In this document: positions 31,808 to 42,600 of the stretch, in pieces
Numbering within the stretch: position 1 is the first letter of the stretch
Layout: the number at the start of each line of letters is the position of its first letter
Source: JAKQIM01 sp029557965
GTDB taxonomy: Bacteria; Chloroflexota; Anaerolineae; Anaerolineales; UBA4823
Length of the DNA: 64,000 nucleotides
Assembly (NCBI GenBank): GCA_035341015.1
Contig: DAOQUL010000013.1
Coordinates: 1-64,000, forward strand
Direction of reading: 5' to 3'
The notes under the pieces: model-generated
The model's database searches: none
Seen by the model: only the letters and a program-made list of their open reading frames with translations
Told to the model about the DNA's origin: nothing
Position numbers and translations under genes: made by a program

Positions 31808-34693
31808 TTACGCCATCTTAAGCTTTTTTTGCGCGTCTTGTTTGCGCAAAATGAATTTGAGGATTTCTTCAGCCACTGCCGGGATAACAGACAAGCCCAA
31901 GATCACGCCCCATTCAGCCAGGCTGGGCATGTGGGTGTTGAAGATGGGCTGTAAGAACGGCAGGCCTACCACCGCCATCATCAAGACCAGCGAGAGACCC
32001 ACAGCATACTGCATGTACTTGTTGGAGAAGACGCCAATCTGGAAGATCGAGGCGCGTTCAGAGCGAACGGTGTAAGCACGCAGCAGCTCGCACATCGAAA
32101 GGGTTACAAAGGCCATCGTTTCGGCTGTTTGGACATCCACACCACTGTAGTTGAAGCGCAGCAAGAACAGGAACGGATTCTCGCCTGCCGGCAGGTGCCC
32201 CTGGGCTTCCAGCTCCCACAGCAGGCCGATGATAAAGGCAGCCAGGGTGGCGAAGGTCTGCGCAAAGCCCTGCAAGATCAGGCCAGAGCTCATGGAGCGG
32301 TTGATGATGGGTTCGTTGGTGGGGCGCGGTGGGCGCTGCATGGTATCGGGGTCGCCCTTTTCCATCGCCAGCGCCAGGGCCGGCGCACCGTCGGTCAACA
32401 GGTTCAGCCACAACAATTGAATGACCGTCAGCGGGCTGGGCAGGCCGGCCAAGGTAGCCAGGAAGATGATGGCGATCTCGGCGACGTTGGAGGAGAGCAA
32501 GAAATACACAAATTTACGGATGTTCTCGTAAATGATGCGCCCCTGTTCCACGGCAGCCACGATGCTGGCGTAGTTGTCGTCCGTCAGCACCATGTCGGCG
32601 CTGCCTTTGGCTACATCGGTGCCGGTGATGCCCATAGCAACGCCAATGTTGGCGCGCTTGATGGAGGGGGCATCGTTCACCCCATCGCCGGTCATTGCCA
32701 CCACCTCGCCGCGAGCGCGCAGGGCATCTACGATGCGCATCTTGTGTTCCGGCGAGACGCGTGCAAATACATCGGTAACAGCCACTTGCTCTGTCAACTG
32801 CTCGTCGGTCATAGCGTTCAAATCGTGGCCGCTCAACACCTGGTGATCGGGCCGCAGCAAGCCGATGGATTGGGCAATGGCGCGAGCCGTGTTGGCGTAG
32901 TCACCGGTGATCATGATGGTCCGGATGCCTGCCGTCAGGGCGTTCTTCAGCGCGGGGGCCACCTCAGGCCGGGGCGGGTCGATCATGCCGATCAGCCCAA
33001 CGAAGACCAGGTCTTTTTCCAGGGCCGCGGCATTGCTGGTATCGGGCATGTCAGGGCGAACATGGTACGCCATGCCCAGCACGCGCAGCGCCTGCTGGCT
33101 CATCATATCATTGGCTTCTAGGATGCGCTGGCGGGCCGCCTCATCCAACGGAGCCGAGGTATCGTCAATGCGTTGGTAGTGGCTGCACAGCTCCAGCACC
33201 ATATCTGGTGCGCCTTTGATGGCAATCACATACTGGTTGTTATGCCTCTCTTGATCATAGAAAGGCGAGATGTCTTCAGGGGTCAGGTCTTTGATGTGGT
33301 GCACCGTGATCATGCGCTTGCGCTCAGAGTCAAAGGGCACTTCGCCCACCCGGGGGTAGGCCTCGTAAAGCGGGCGCGGCAGTGCGCCGGCCTTGGCTGC
33401 GGCGACCACCAATGCGCCCTCTGTGGGGTCGCCGATCATGCGGTAGGTTTGTTCTTCCTCGCTGGTGCCCGATATCTCCAGCTCGGCATCATTGTTCAAC
33501 GCCCCCAGCCACAGGGTGGTCAGGATGGCCGGGTAGTCGGTCAGCTTGACGGGTTGGCCGTCTTGGCTGAATTCACCCTTCAGGGCATAAGGTTTCCCGC
33601 CCACGGTGATCGTCTGACCATCTGCCCACAGGGTGGTGGCGGTCATCTCGTTTTGGGTTAAGGTGCCGGTCTTGTCTGAGCAGATGGTGGTGGTAGAGCC
33701 AAGCGTTTCCACCGAAGACAGGCGGCGGATGAGCGCATGGCGGCGGGTCATCTCGCGCATCCCCAGCGCCAGGCTGATGGTCACCACGGCAGCCAGCCCT
33801 TCGGGCACAGCCGCAATTGCCAGGCCAACCGCCAACATGAACATTTCCAGCGGCTCGTTCCCACGCAGCCAACCCACCAAGAACACGATGGCACAAATCG
33901 CCAGGGCGCCCCAGCCCAGCATCTTGCCCAACTGGTCCAGGCGTTTCTGCAGGGGGGTGGGTTCGTGGCCCACAGATTGCAGCATCTCGGCGATCAGGCC
34001 GATTTGGGTGCGCATGCCGGTGCTGACCACCACGCCGCGCCCGCGGCCATAAGAGACCATGGTGCCCATGAAGGTGGTATTCTTGCGGTCGCCCAGGGGA
34101 ATATCGGCCTGCAGGTTGATATTGGCATTCTTTTCTACCGGCACCGATTCGCCCGTCAGGGCGGCCTCTTCCACGCGCAGATTAACCGCTTCGAGCAGGC
34201 GGATGTCGGCGGGAATAAAGTTGCCGGCCTCCAACATCACAATATCGCCGGGCACCAATTGGGGCGCAGGCAGCGATTGGCGGTGACCATCCCGCAGCAC
34301 CTGGGCCTCAGGCGCACTCAATTTCTTCAGGGCCGCCAGTGCCTGCTCGGCGCGGCTCTCTTGCACAATGCCCAACACCGCGTTCATCACCACGATGATC
34401 AGAATGGCAATCGCTTCTTCGTAATCGCCCAGCACAGCCGAGATGAGCGATGCCACCACCAGCATGATGACGATGAAATTGTTGAACTGATCCCACAACA
34501 TCTGCCAGAAGGTTGCACCAGGGGCCTCGTCCAATTGATTGAGGCCGTATTGTTGCAAACGCTTCTCAGCCTCTGCCGCACTTAAACCGGTGTCAGACGG
34601 CGTGGCCAATTGGCGCAGGGTTTCTTCAGAGGTTAAAGCATGCCAGCTTTCGAGGACAGGCTTTTCTGGGGCGAGCTTCTCTTGTTTGGGCAT
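31808..34693 (-). CDS. P-type Ca2+-transporting ATPase (P2 type)
   Basis: 961 residues. The N-terminal cation-ATPase domain is followed by the actuator (TGES motif EEAALTGESVPVEK), the M4 signature AAVPEGLAAVVTISLALGM, phosphorylation motif ICSDKTGTLTQNEM, and hinge AMTGDGVNDAPSIKRANIGV. About ten transmembrane helices are expected. PEGL in M4, and E residues in the C-terminal helices (AVAEEILKFI), fit Ca2+ pumps of the SERCA/PMR1 group. It would export Ca2+ from the cytoplasm. The gene is divergent from icd and separated by about 110 bp. Confidence 0.9.
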   Translation of the reverse strand: MPKQEKLAPEKPVLESWHALTSEETLRQLATPSDTGLSAAEAEKRLQQYGLNQLDEAPGATFWQMLWDQFNNFIVIMLVVASLISAVLGDYEEAIAILIIVVMNAVLGIVQESRAEQALAALKKLSAPEAQVLRDGHRQSLPAPQLVPGDIVMLEAGNFIPADIRLLEAVNLRVEEAALTGESVPVEKNANINLQADIPLGDRKNTTFMGTMVSYGRGRGVVVSTGMRTQIGLIAEMLQSVGHEPTPLQKRLDQLGKMLGWGALAICAIVFLVGWLRGNEPLEMFMLAVGLAIAAVPEGLAAVVTISLALGMREMTRRHALIRRLSSVETLGSTTTICSDKTGTLTQNEMTATTLWADGQTITVGGKPYALKGEFSQDGQPVKLTDYPAILTTLWLGALNNDAELEISGTSEEEQTYRMIGDPTEGALVVAAAKAGALPRPLYEAYPRVGEVPFDSERKRMITVHHIKDLTPEDISPFYDQERHNNQYVIAIKGAPDMVLELCSHYQRIDDTSAPLDEAARQRILEANDMMSQQALRVLGMAYHVRPDMPDTSNAAALEKDLVFVGLIGMIDPPRPEVAPALKNALTAGIRTIMITGDYANTARAIAQSIGLLRPDHQVLSGHDLNAMTDEQLTEQVAVTDVFARVSPEHKMRIVDALRARGEVVAMTGDGVNDAPSIKRANIGVAMGITGTDVAKGSADMVLTDDNYASIVAAVEQGRIIYENIRKFVYFLLSSNVAEIAIIFLATLAGLPSPLTVIQLLWLNLLTDGAPALALAMEKGDPDTMQRPPRPTNEPIINRSMSSGLILQGFAQTFATLAAFIIGLLWELEAQGHLPAGENPFLFLLRFNYSGVDVQTAETMAFVTLSMCELLRAYTVRSERASIFQIGVFSNKYMQYAVGLSLVLMMAVVGLPFLQPIFNTHMPSLAEWGVILGLSVIPAVAEEILKFILRKQDAQKKLKMA

Positions 34694-34775
34694 TGAATCT
34701 CCGTTAATTGCAATTGGAATTGTGGATGATACTCACAGGGGGCATCAAAAACACAGACAAAATTATATCGCAAGT

Positions 34776-34784
34776 TGCTATAAT
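34776..34784 (+). promoter_or_regulatory. Extended -10 promoter of icd
   Basis: TGCTATAAT, an extended -10 with the TATAAT hexamer at 34779-34784. An AAGGA ribosome site follows at 34791-34795. A -35 is not obvious, as is common for extended -10 promoters. Confidence 0.6.
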
Positions 34785-34802
34785 CAACCAAAAGGATTAA
34801 TC

Positions 34803-36110
34803 ATGGCAAACAAAATCTTACAGCGCTCTGCGGCAGGCCAAAAGATCAGCCTGCAGAATGGTATACGAAATGTGCCCGATCACCCAATCTTGCCCTTCAT
34901 CGAGGGAGATGGTATTGGGCGAGATATATGGCAGGCTGCGGTGGGTGTTTTTGACGCCGCCGTCGAAAAGGCCTACGGCGGGCGGCGCAAAGTGGCCTGG
35001 TTGGAGGTTTATGCGGGTGAAAAGGCCTTTAGCCAGTTTGGCACCTGGCTGCCAGCCGAAACGATCTCCGCCTTCCGCCAATTCTCGGTTGGCATCAAAG
35101 GCCCCCTGGCGACCCCCACCGGCGGTGGATTCCGTTCGTTGAATGTGGCGCTGCGCGAAGCCCTTGACCTGTATGTTTGCCAGCGGCCGGTGCGCTATTT
35201 TGCGGGCGCGCCCTCTCCGGTCAGTCGCCCAGAGCAGGTGAATATGGTCATCTTCCGCGAGAACACCGAGGACCTCTACAATGGCATCGAGTTTGAGCTT
35301 GGCTCGGCAGGCAGCCAGCAGTTCAAGGCCCTGTTCAAAGATCACTTCCCTGCCGAGTATGCAAAGATCCGTTTTCCAGATACTGCCGGCATTGGCCTCA
35401 AGTTGGTCTCAAAAGAGGGCACCTGCCGCCTGGTACGCGCCGCCATCCAGTGGGCCTTGGATAACCGGCGCAAGAACCTTACCCTGGTCCACAAGGGGAA
35501 CATCATGAAGTACACCGAGGGGGCTTTCCAGAAGTGGGGGTACGAGCTGGCAGAAGCTGAGTTTGGCGACCGCGTGTACACCCGGGCGCAGTGGGAACGT
35601 ACCAGAGCCGGGTGCGGCGAGAGCGCAGCCAATGCCGAGCAAGAGGCGGCCTTGCAATCTGGCAGGCTGTTGATCAAAGACTTGATCGCCGATACGGTTT
35701 TCCAGCAGACCATCACCCAGCCTCAAGAGTTTGACGTGCTGGCAACCATGAATCTGAACGGCGATTACCTGTCGGATGCGCTGGCAGCTCAGGTGGGTGG
35801 GATGGGGCTTGCCCCGGGCGGCAACTGGAACGCTGAGAGCGGGCAGGCGGTCTTTGAAGCCGCCCACGGCACCGCCCCGCGATACGCCGGTAAAGACCTG
35901 GCGAATCCGAGCGCGCTGATCCTTTCGGGTGAGATGATGTTTCGCTACCTGGACTGGTTTGAGGCTGCCGACCTGATCTTCAACGGGGTGGCGGGTGCCA
36001 TCGCCGCCCAAACCGTTACCTATGACCTGCACCGCATGTTGAAAGACTCCACCCCGCTCAGTTGTTCTGAGTTTGGCCGGGCGGTGATCCGGCAGATCAA
36101 GCTTTCTTGA
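34803..36110 (+). CDS. icd: Isocitrate dehydrogenase (NADP-type)
   Basis: 435 residues from the ATG at 34803; a frame from 34539 runs through the ATPase start region and is rejected. Substrate motifs GGGFRSLNVALREALDLYVCQRPVRYF, VNMVIFRENTEDLY and LVHKGNIMKYTEGAF match bacterial IDH, including the phosphorylatable Ser position. The cofactor motif AAHGTAPRYAGKDLANPSALI keeps the Tyr and has Arg for Lys at the NADP-selecting pair. It converts isocitrate to 2-oxoglutarate. The last 14 bp overlap the next, convergent gene. Confidence 0.95.
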   Translation: MANKILQRSAAGQKISLQNGIRNVPDHPILPFIEGDGIGRDIWQAAVGVFDAAVEKAYGGRRKVAWLEVYAGEKAFSQFGTWLPAETISAFRQFSVGIKGPLATPTGGGFRSLNVALREALDLYVCQRPVRYFAGAPSPVSRPEQVNMVIFRENTEDLYNGIEFELGSAGSQQFKALFKDHFPAEYAKIRFPDTAGIGLKLVSKEGTCRLVRAAIQWALDNRRKNLTLVHKGNIMKYTEGAFQKWGYELAEAEFGDRVYTRAQWERTRAGCGESAANAEQEAALQSGRLLIKDLIADTVFQQTITQPQEFDVLATMNLNGDYLSDALAAQVGGMGLAPGGNWNAESGQAVFEAAHGTAPRYAGKDLANPSALILSGEMMFRYLDWFEAADLIFNGVAGAIAAQTVTYDLHRMLKDSTPLSCSEFGRAVIRQIKLS

Positions 36111-37746
36111 TCTCTCCCAGGTAACCCAACTCTGCCAGGGCCGCTAACACTTTCTCGGCAGAGCCAGGCTTGATGGCAATCGCTGCCGGGCCGAGCGGCT
36201 CGCCTAAGAAGCGGCTGGCGCGCGATTGGCGCAAGGCTTGTAGCACCTCCGGCGAGCTGAACCGCAGCACCTCCAGGCTTTCCAGGCGGGCGGCGCTGCC
36301 TTGCTCTTCCCAGCGTTCCAGCGCCCTCACCAGCGTGGGGGGCATGCTTTCGGCGTGGCGGCGCAGCAGGCCCAGCAGGTGGCCCATCGTCAGCCCTTGC
36401 TGCCGGGCGCGTGCCAATGATGCCGGTGTCAGGCGGTATGTATAAGCCTGGTCGTCTTCCTTTTCCCACTCACAAAAACGGGCCAGTTGGTAGCGTGCCA
36501 GGCGCGGCAGGCGGCGCGGGGCATGCAGCCGGGCATCTGAGCGCACCTTGAGCCGATCTTGTTCTGCCGGCAGCCCGGCAGGGTCTTTACCTTGCAGCAG
36601 CGCCTGGGCCCAGGCCGACCAGCGAAAGGCTGTCACCGGGCGGTGTTCGCCCTCTTTATCTCCAGAGGGGGCCGCCAGATCCAGGATGCCCAGCCAATGC
36701 AGTGGGCCACTGACCAGGTAGCGGACCAGTGCGCCATCCACAGCCTCCCAATGCTCAAAGCCGCGCAAGAATTCGCCGCTGTGCGTATCGCGCAGGTGCC
36801 AGGCGTCGTAATTGCCATGTGGGCGCTGAAAATCAGGCTGGCGTTGTTTGATGGCTGTAATGAAGGCTGGCAAGCTCCACCAGGTGCCCGCGGGCGTGTT
36901 GGCCAAAAAACCCAGCACGGTCTGGCGGGTCTTGAGCGGTTCATTTAGCCAACTGCCCTCGGCGCTCAGGCCAGGCAGCAGGCGCAGTTCGTTGAAGCTT
37001 TGGCTTTTTAACCAGGCCCTGGCCAATTGGCCCAGGGCTTCGCCGCGCCCGGCCTCGAGAAATTGGCGCGCCGCTTCTGGTTGGGGGATGCTGGCGGCAT
37101 CCAGCAGGCCTGCCTCTGCCAGGAGTGCCTTCAGCACCTCGGCGGGCAGGGGCAGAGGCCCCAGCGCATACGGCTCGCTTGGCAGGGCCCGCCCCATGCG
37201 CAGCGCAGCCAGCAGGGTGCAGGCATGCTCCAGCAGGCGGTCAGTGGCCTGGAACTGCCGGGCGCGTTCAACCGGCAGGGCGGCGCGCCCCAGGGCCGCG
37301 CGTTCAGATTGGCGCGGCGGCGGCAGCCGTTCGATCAGATCATCGGGGATATAAGCATATTCTTCGGGCCCGGCGGCGGTATCGAAGAATGCCCGCCCCA
37401 CCAGCCCGCGGTACCACAGCCTTTCGGTGGCTGAGACCGGCTCCAGGTAGGGCATCTCACGGTCGCGGCGGGCAGGGCCCATTTCGCGCAGCTCTCCGTA
37501 GCGGCGTACGAACAATGCCCAGGGCATGCGCCCGCCCCCCAAGGCCAGATCTTCCAATGCAGCCTGCACTTCACCAGGCAGGCCGGCCACCGTTTCGGCC
37601 GCTTGCAGTGGGTCAAGCATCTCGCGCTCTAACTGCTGCAGGCCGGCCCGCACATCCGGCGCAGCCAGCTCGAGCCCCCACAAGCGGGCAATAATGTGCA
37701 GGTGGCCCAGGTCAAATCCTTGCAGACACTCTGACAGCGTGGGCAT
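36097..37746 (-). CDS. XPB/Ssl2-type helicase-associated domain protein, no ATPase
   Basis: 549 residues. It resembles the helicase-associated (XPB N-terminal-like) proteins common in Actinobacteria and Chloroflexota, with a repeated wHTH-like LLxxLPxP pattern (PYALGPLPLPAEVLKALL) and FNELRLLPGLSAEGSW. No Walker A, Walker B or other helicase motif is present, so it cannot be a helicase by itself. It may be an accessory to an XPB-like helicase elsewhere. It is the third gene of the LysM-lipid kinase run, 11 bp after the kinase. Confidence 0.65.
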   Translation of the reverse strand: MPTLSECLQGFDLGHLHIIARLWGLELAAPDVRAGLQQLEREMLDPLQAAETVAGLPGEVQAALEDLALGGGRMPWALFVRRYGELREMGPARRDREMPYLEPVSATERLWYRGLVGRAFFDTAAGPEEYAYIPDDLIERLPPPRQSERAALGRAALPVERARQFQATDRLLEHACTLLAALRMGRALPSEPYALGPLPLPAEVLKALLAEAGLLDAASIPQPEAARQFLEAGRGEALGQLARAWLKSQSFNELRLLPGLSAEGSWLNEPLKTRQTVLGFLANTPAGTWWSLPAFITAIKQRQPDFQRPHGNYDAWHLRDTHSGEFLRGFEHWEAVDGALVRYLVSGPLHWLGILDLAAPSGDKEGEHRPVTAFRWSAWAQALLQGKDPAGLPAEQDRLKVRSDARLHAPRRLPRLARYQLARFCEWEKEDDQAYTYRLTPASLARARQQGLTMGHLLGLLRRHAESMPPTLVRALERWEEQGSAARLESLEVLRFSSPEVLQALRQSRASRFLGEPLGPAAIAIKPGSAEKVLAALAELGYLGEIKKA

Positions 37747-37757
37747 ATATTCTCGCG

Positions 37758-38675
37758 CTACCTCACCATCTGCAGGGCCGCCGGAATAAGTTCGAGTGAT
37801 AGGTTGCGCACATTCATGTCAAAACCCGACAGGATCTCTCCATCGGCATGGATCGTCAACCGGCGGTCAGATTGAAGGGTCATGCGCTTCATGGTTCCCA
37901 TGCGCGTTTGCTTGAATTTGCCGTGTGTGCCTTTCATCACCTCAGGGATCAGGCGCAGCATCATCAATCGCGAGAGCTTGCGGATGCCGGCATAATGCAA
38001 AATGCCGTCATCGGGCCTGGCCTGCGGGGCCACCATAAAGCCCCCGCCTTCGCGCGGGCCGTTGCAAATCGTCAGCATCACCATCGGTTCGTCCCAGCTC
38101 TCAGCATCGGTGGTCACCTGCAAGCGCGGAGCTTCGTGATTTAGGATGATGGTTTGTAATACAGCGGTCAGGTACATCATAAAACCGCGGGCGCGGGTCA
38201 GTTGGTGCGCCCGGATGGTGACGGTGGCGTCAAAGCCGATGCCCAGGGCATTGCCAAAATACAGCTTCCGGCCGTAATCAAGTTCCAACAGGGCCAGGTC
38301 GATGTTGTGCGGCTTGCCCGTCAGGACCTGCCGCAGGGCATACGCCGGGCGGCTGTCCATGCCAGCCATATGAGAAAAGTCGTTGCCTGAGCCCAGCGGC
38401 ACCACGCCAAACAAAGGCCTTTGTTCGGGCGGCACCTGCATCAGGCCGTTCATCACCTCGTTGGCGGTGCCATCGCCGCCGGCAGCAATCACCAGCTTAT
38501 ACCCATCTTCGGCAGCCTGGCGGGCAAGCTCGGTGGCGTGGGTGGGGTAAACGGTCCCGGCCCAATCTGCGCCGCCAAATTCTTCAATCACAGGACGCAG
38601 GTCGCTGGCAGTGCGCCAGGCGCGCCCCAGATCGGCGTTAGGGTTGACGATCAGGCGAATGGAATGGGTTGGCAT
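37758..38675 (-). CDS. Diacylglycerol kinase-family (YegS/BmrU-like) lipid kinase
   Basis: 305 residues from the ATG at 38675. A start 29 codons upstream would overlap the LysM gene and is rejected. The catalytic domain has IVNPNADLGRAW at its start, the nucleotide loop AAGGDGTANEVMNGL and PLGSGNDFSHMAG, and Asp in DGEILSG near the C-terminus. These enzymes phosphorylate lipid hydroxyls such as diacylglycerol or sphingosine-like lipids. It follows the LysM protein gene by 46 bp. Confidence 0.9.
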   Translation of the reverse strand: MPTHSIRLIVNPNADLGRAWRTASDLRPVIEEFGGADWAGTVYPTHATELARQAAEDGYKLVIAAGGDGTANEVMNGLMQVPPEQRPLFGVVPLGSGNDFSHMAGMDSRPAYALRQVLTGKPHNIDLALLELDYGRKLYFGNALGIGFDATVTIRAHQLTRARGFMMYLTAVLQTIILNHEAPRLQVTTDAESWDEPMVMLTICNGPREGGGFMVAPQARPDDGILHYAGIRKLSRLMMLRLIPEVMKGTHGKFKQTRMGTMKRMTLQSDRRLTIHADGEILSGFDMNVRNLSLELIPAALQMVR

Positions 38676-38721
38676 GGTTGACCTTGGGGCAACGCTTGGT
38701 GATGTAGTTTGTTTGGGGCAG

Positions 38722-39567
38722 TTACGGTGCTTTGTAGGTGGCGCGCTGGCTGCCTTGGGCATCGTAAAGCGTCACCGTTTCACCGCTTTGCCACACCGCT
38801 TCAGCCAGGCCCCAATACAGATCCACCACGGTATTTTGGCCGGCCCGGGTATAAATATTCACTGCGCCGTCTTTGTAAAGGGTGAGCTGTGGGAAGGTGA
38901 AAACCTGCCCGTTGCTGTCTTCCAGCCGCCAGCCAGCCATGTCTAACTCGCCGTCGCCGGTGCGGATCAGCACCACACGCTCTGTGTTCAGATCTCCCGC
39001 GCCGATGACGCTGCTGATGTTCACGCCCGGCTCGCTGCCGGTGAGCGTGGCAGAGGCGGTGGGGGATGGACCGGCTGTGGGCGTGGCGCTAGGCTGCCGC
39101 GTGGCAGAAGGGGCAGGGGTGGGTGGGGTTTCGGCCGTGGCGGTGGGGATGGGCACCGGCCCGGTAGGGATGTAAATAAGCTGCCCCACCGAGAGGTTAT
39201 CGGGGTCGTCAATGGTGTTTACAGCCAGGATATCAGCCATGCTGATATCAAATTCCACCGCAATCGAGCCCAGGGTATCACCAGATTTGATCTTGTACTC
39301 GATCAGCTCTAAGGTTGGGGCAGGGCGAGGGGTTTCAGAAGGCAAAAGCGCATCGGTGGGCGCCGCGGCCTGTTCAGTGACTCCTGCCGCCGGGGCACTG
39401 GTAGCCAGCGCAGCAGTTTGGCTGGGTGTGGACACCGGGGTGGGGGTGATCACCTCAGCCAGCGGCGGATGGGTGCGCTCCCAGACCTTTAACACCACCA
39501 GCGTGGTCGCGGCCGAAACCACAATATTGATCAACACATAGTAAAGCAGTCGTTTCCAGCCTTTCAT
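38722..39567 (-). CDS. LysM and lamin-tail domain cell-envelope protein
   Basis: 281 residues from the ATG at 39567, with GGAGAG upstream. One N-terminal transmembrane anchor (about 8-26) is followed by a Thr/Pro/Ala-rich spacer, a LysM domain (about 91-135: YKIKSGDTLGSIAVEFDIS, NTIDDPDNLSVGQLIYIP), a second low-complexity Pro/Thr spacer, and a C-terminal lamin-tail-like beta domain (about 190-281: VLIRTGDGELDMAGWRLED). LysM binds peptidoglycan-type glycans. The protein should sit outside the membrane attached to the wall. Its function is unknown. Confidence 0.8.
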   Translation of the reverse strand: MKGWKRLLYYVLINIVVSAATTLVVLKVWERTHPPLAEVITPTPVSTPSQTAALATSAPAAGVTEQAAAPTDALLPSETPRPAPTLELIEYKIKSGDTLGSIAVEFDISMADILAVNTIDDPDNLSVGQLIYIPTGPVPIPTATAETPPTPAPSATRQPSATPTAGPSPTASATLTGSEPGVNISSVIGAGDLNTERVVLIRTGDGELDMAGWRLEDSNGQVFTFPQLTLYKDGAVNIYTRAGQNTVVDLYWGLAEAVWQSGETVTLYDAQGSQRATYKAP

Positions 39568-39622
39568 GCTATTCTCTCCGCTTAGAAATATAGCACAAGG
39601 CTGAAAATGAGACAATAGAAAC

Positions 39623-39652
39623 TTGCTTGGTTTTGGATAACTGGATTACAAT
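39623..39652 (+). promoter_or_regulatory. Promoter of the first cyclase-AAA-TPR gene
   Basis: TTGCTT (39623-39628) and TACAAT (39647-39652) are 18 bp apart, about 40 bp before the start codon. Confidence 0.5.
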
Positions 39653-39690
39653 CTAAGTACCATTCTGATGGTCGATTGATCGCGATGACA

Positions 39691-42600
39691 ATGGATGAGC
39701 GTCAAACTTTAGAACAGGCGATTCTTTCATTAAAAGCACAGAGAGAGAGCCTGGGCGATGCTGTGGTTGAAACTGCCCTGGCGCCTCTGCGCGCCCGCCT
39801 GGCGGCTTTGGATGGCACGCTGCCGGCAGAACAACGCCGCCGCCTGACCGTCTTGATGGCTGACCTGGTGAATTTTACCTCTTGGGCTGAAAAGCTGGAT
39901 CCTGAGCAGGTCAGCGAGGCGCTGAACAGCCTGTTCACTGCCCTCTCGCGGTCGATCATGCAGTTTGGGGGCCAGGTCGAAAAATACATTGGCGATGCCA
40001 TCCTGGCGGTCTTTGGCCTGCCCGTGACGCGCGAGAACGACCCCGAAAACGCTGTGCGAGCCGCCCTGGCAATGCAAGAACTGCTGGCTGAGATGAGCGC
40101 TTCGTTCTTACAGCAGTATGGCATTCACCTGGCGATGCGCATTGCAATCCATACCGGGCCAGCCTTCGTCCAATACCAGTTAGATACCCATAACCTGGAA
40201 GCACAAAAACCCTTGCCTGCGGCTGGCGATGATATGGCAAGGGCCTTCACCGCCACCGGTGATACCATCACCGTGGCGATGCTGATGGAAAAATTTGCCC
40301 CTCAGGGCGGGATCTTGATCTCGCATGATACATACCGCGAAGTGCGCGGTATTTTTGATGTATCACAACAGCCGCCCATCACCCTGCCTGGGCGCAGCGA
40401 GTCTTTGCAGGCTTACAGCGTATCAAAGGCCAGGCGGCGCGCTTTTCATCTTTCGCGGCGCGGAGTAGAAGGGGTAGAAACAGCCATGATCGGCCGGCAG
40501 GCCGAGTTGGAACAGCTTCAGCAGGCCTTCCGCCAGGCTGCATCTGGCGGCGGCGCCCAGATGATCACCGTGATCGGTGAGGCCGGGGTGGGCAAATCGC
40601 GCTTGTTGTACGAGTTCGAAAACTGGCTCGAGCTGCTGCCGTACCCGGTGCGCTACTTCAAGGGGCGGGCCAGCCCCGAACGCCGCCCCCTGCCGCATGC
40701 CTTGCTGTACGATCTCTTCGTTTTCCGTTTCAACATCCAAGACAGCGATACACCTGAAACCATATGCCAGAAATTTGAGGCCGGCATGCTGGAGACGCTG
40801 GGGCAGTCGGATGAAAGCCGGATGAAGGCCCATTTGCTGGGCCAACTGTTGGGTTTTGATTTCAGCAGCAGCCCCTACGTCCAGGCTGTGTATGCAGATG
40901 CGCGCCAACTGCGTGACCGTGCCGCCATCTACCTGAGCGAGTATTTTGAGGCTGAAGCTTCTCTGGCGCCCACCGTCATTTTCCTCGAGGATATCCACTG
41001 GGCCGACTCAAGCTCATTGGAGGCGGTCAAACAATTGGCCATCACCACCGCTGCCCACCAACACGTGCCTTTGCTGGTGGTCAGCCTGGCGCGGCGCAGT
41101 TTTGATGAGCGCTGGCCTGACTGGGGCCAGGGCTGGCCCTTCCACAGCCGCATTTCCCTGAATCTGCTGGATGAAGCCAACAGCCGCCAGCTTGTGGAAG
41201 ATGTACTGCAAAAGGTCACCAGCCTGCCAGATGCCTTGCGCAACGCCATCACCACCCGTTCGGGCGGCAACCCGTTGTTCATCGAAGAGCTGGTCAAGAT
41301 GCTGATCGAGAACGGCGTGATCATGGCCCAAGATGACCGCTGGTGCGTACAGGCCGACCGCCTGGCAGACCTGCAGGTGCCTCCCACTTTGACCGGCCTT
41401 TTGCAGGCCCGCCTGGATTTATTACCGGCGCGTGAACGCCAGGCCTCCCAGTGGGCGGCGGTGGTGGGACGTGTCTTTTGGGATCGGGCGGTAGAGGTCA
41501 TCGCCCAGGCTGACGGCCATGTAGATAGCCAGGCAGTAACCAGCGCCCTGGCCGGGCTGCGCGCCAAAGAAATGGTTTTTCGCCGCGCAAATTCGTCCTT
41601 TGCAGGCGCCGAAGAGTATATCTTCAAGCATGCTTTGCAGCGCGACGTGGTTTACGACAGCATCCTCAAGCGCAAACGCCGTGGCTACCACGCCCTGGCG
41701 GCCGATTGGTTGATGGCGCAGGCCGGTACCGGGCCGGCATTTTCGGCCGGCCTGATCGCCGGTCACCTCGAAGCCGCCGGGCGCGGGGAACAGGCGGTGC
41801 CTTATCTCTTGCAAGCCGGAGAGCAGGCCGCCCGGCGCTACGCATCGGCTGAAGCAGAAGGCTATTTCAGCCGGGCCCTGGCTTTCATCCCGGCCCAGGC
41901 CTTGGAAGAACGCTGCCGGCTCTTGCGCCTGCGCGAGCAGGTGTACGACTTGCAGGGGAAACGCGGCTTGCAGGCTGAAGACCTGGCCGAATTGGAGCAG
42001 TTGGCGGCACAGTTGGGCGATGGGCAGCGCCAGGCTCAGGTTGCTTTGCGCCGCGCCACCTATGCCCAGGCAACCAGCGATTACCCAGCCGAGATGTATG
42101 CTGCTCAAGAAGCCATCCGCCTGGCTGAAGCCCTGCCCGATGCACTGCTGGTGGCAGAGGGACACCTGCACTGGGGCCAGGCCCACATACGCCAGGGCGA
42201 GTACGGCATGGCCCGAACCCATTTTGAAACCGCCCTGCGGTTATCCCATCCGGCTGATGATCAGCCTGCCGGCGCAGATGCGATCCGCTTGCAAGCTGAT
42301 GGCCTGCGGAACCTGGGCATCCTTTCATATTACCAGGGCAACTACGCCGCGGCAATGGATTATTATGAGCAGTCTTTGCTCACCAGCCAGCGCCTGGGTG
42401 ACCAGCGCAGCGATGGCGCGGCCCTGAATAACCTGGGTGTGCTTTCATTGTCAATGGGGGATTATGGCGGCGCGCGTGCCTACTATGAGCGCGCCTTGCG
42501 CTTGTTCCGCGAAACTGGCGACCGGCGCAACCAGGCAATGCTGCTCAGCAACCTGGGGGCGGTCTGTTATTACCAGGGTGATTATGCCGGGGCCATGGCC

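Noticed and set aside
32129..33121. 330 codon open frame opposite the Ca2+ ATPase
   Set aside because: Runs antisense to the conserved P-type ATPase core; no recognisable domain and His/Gly-rich shadow composition.
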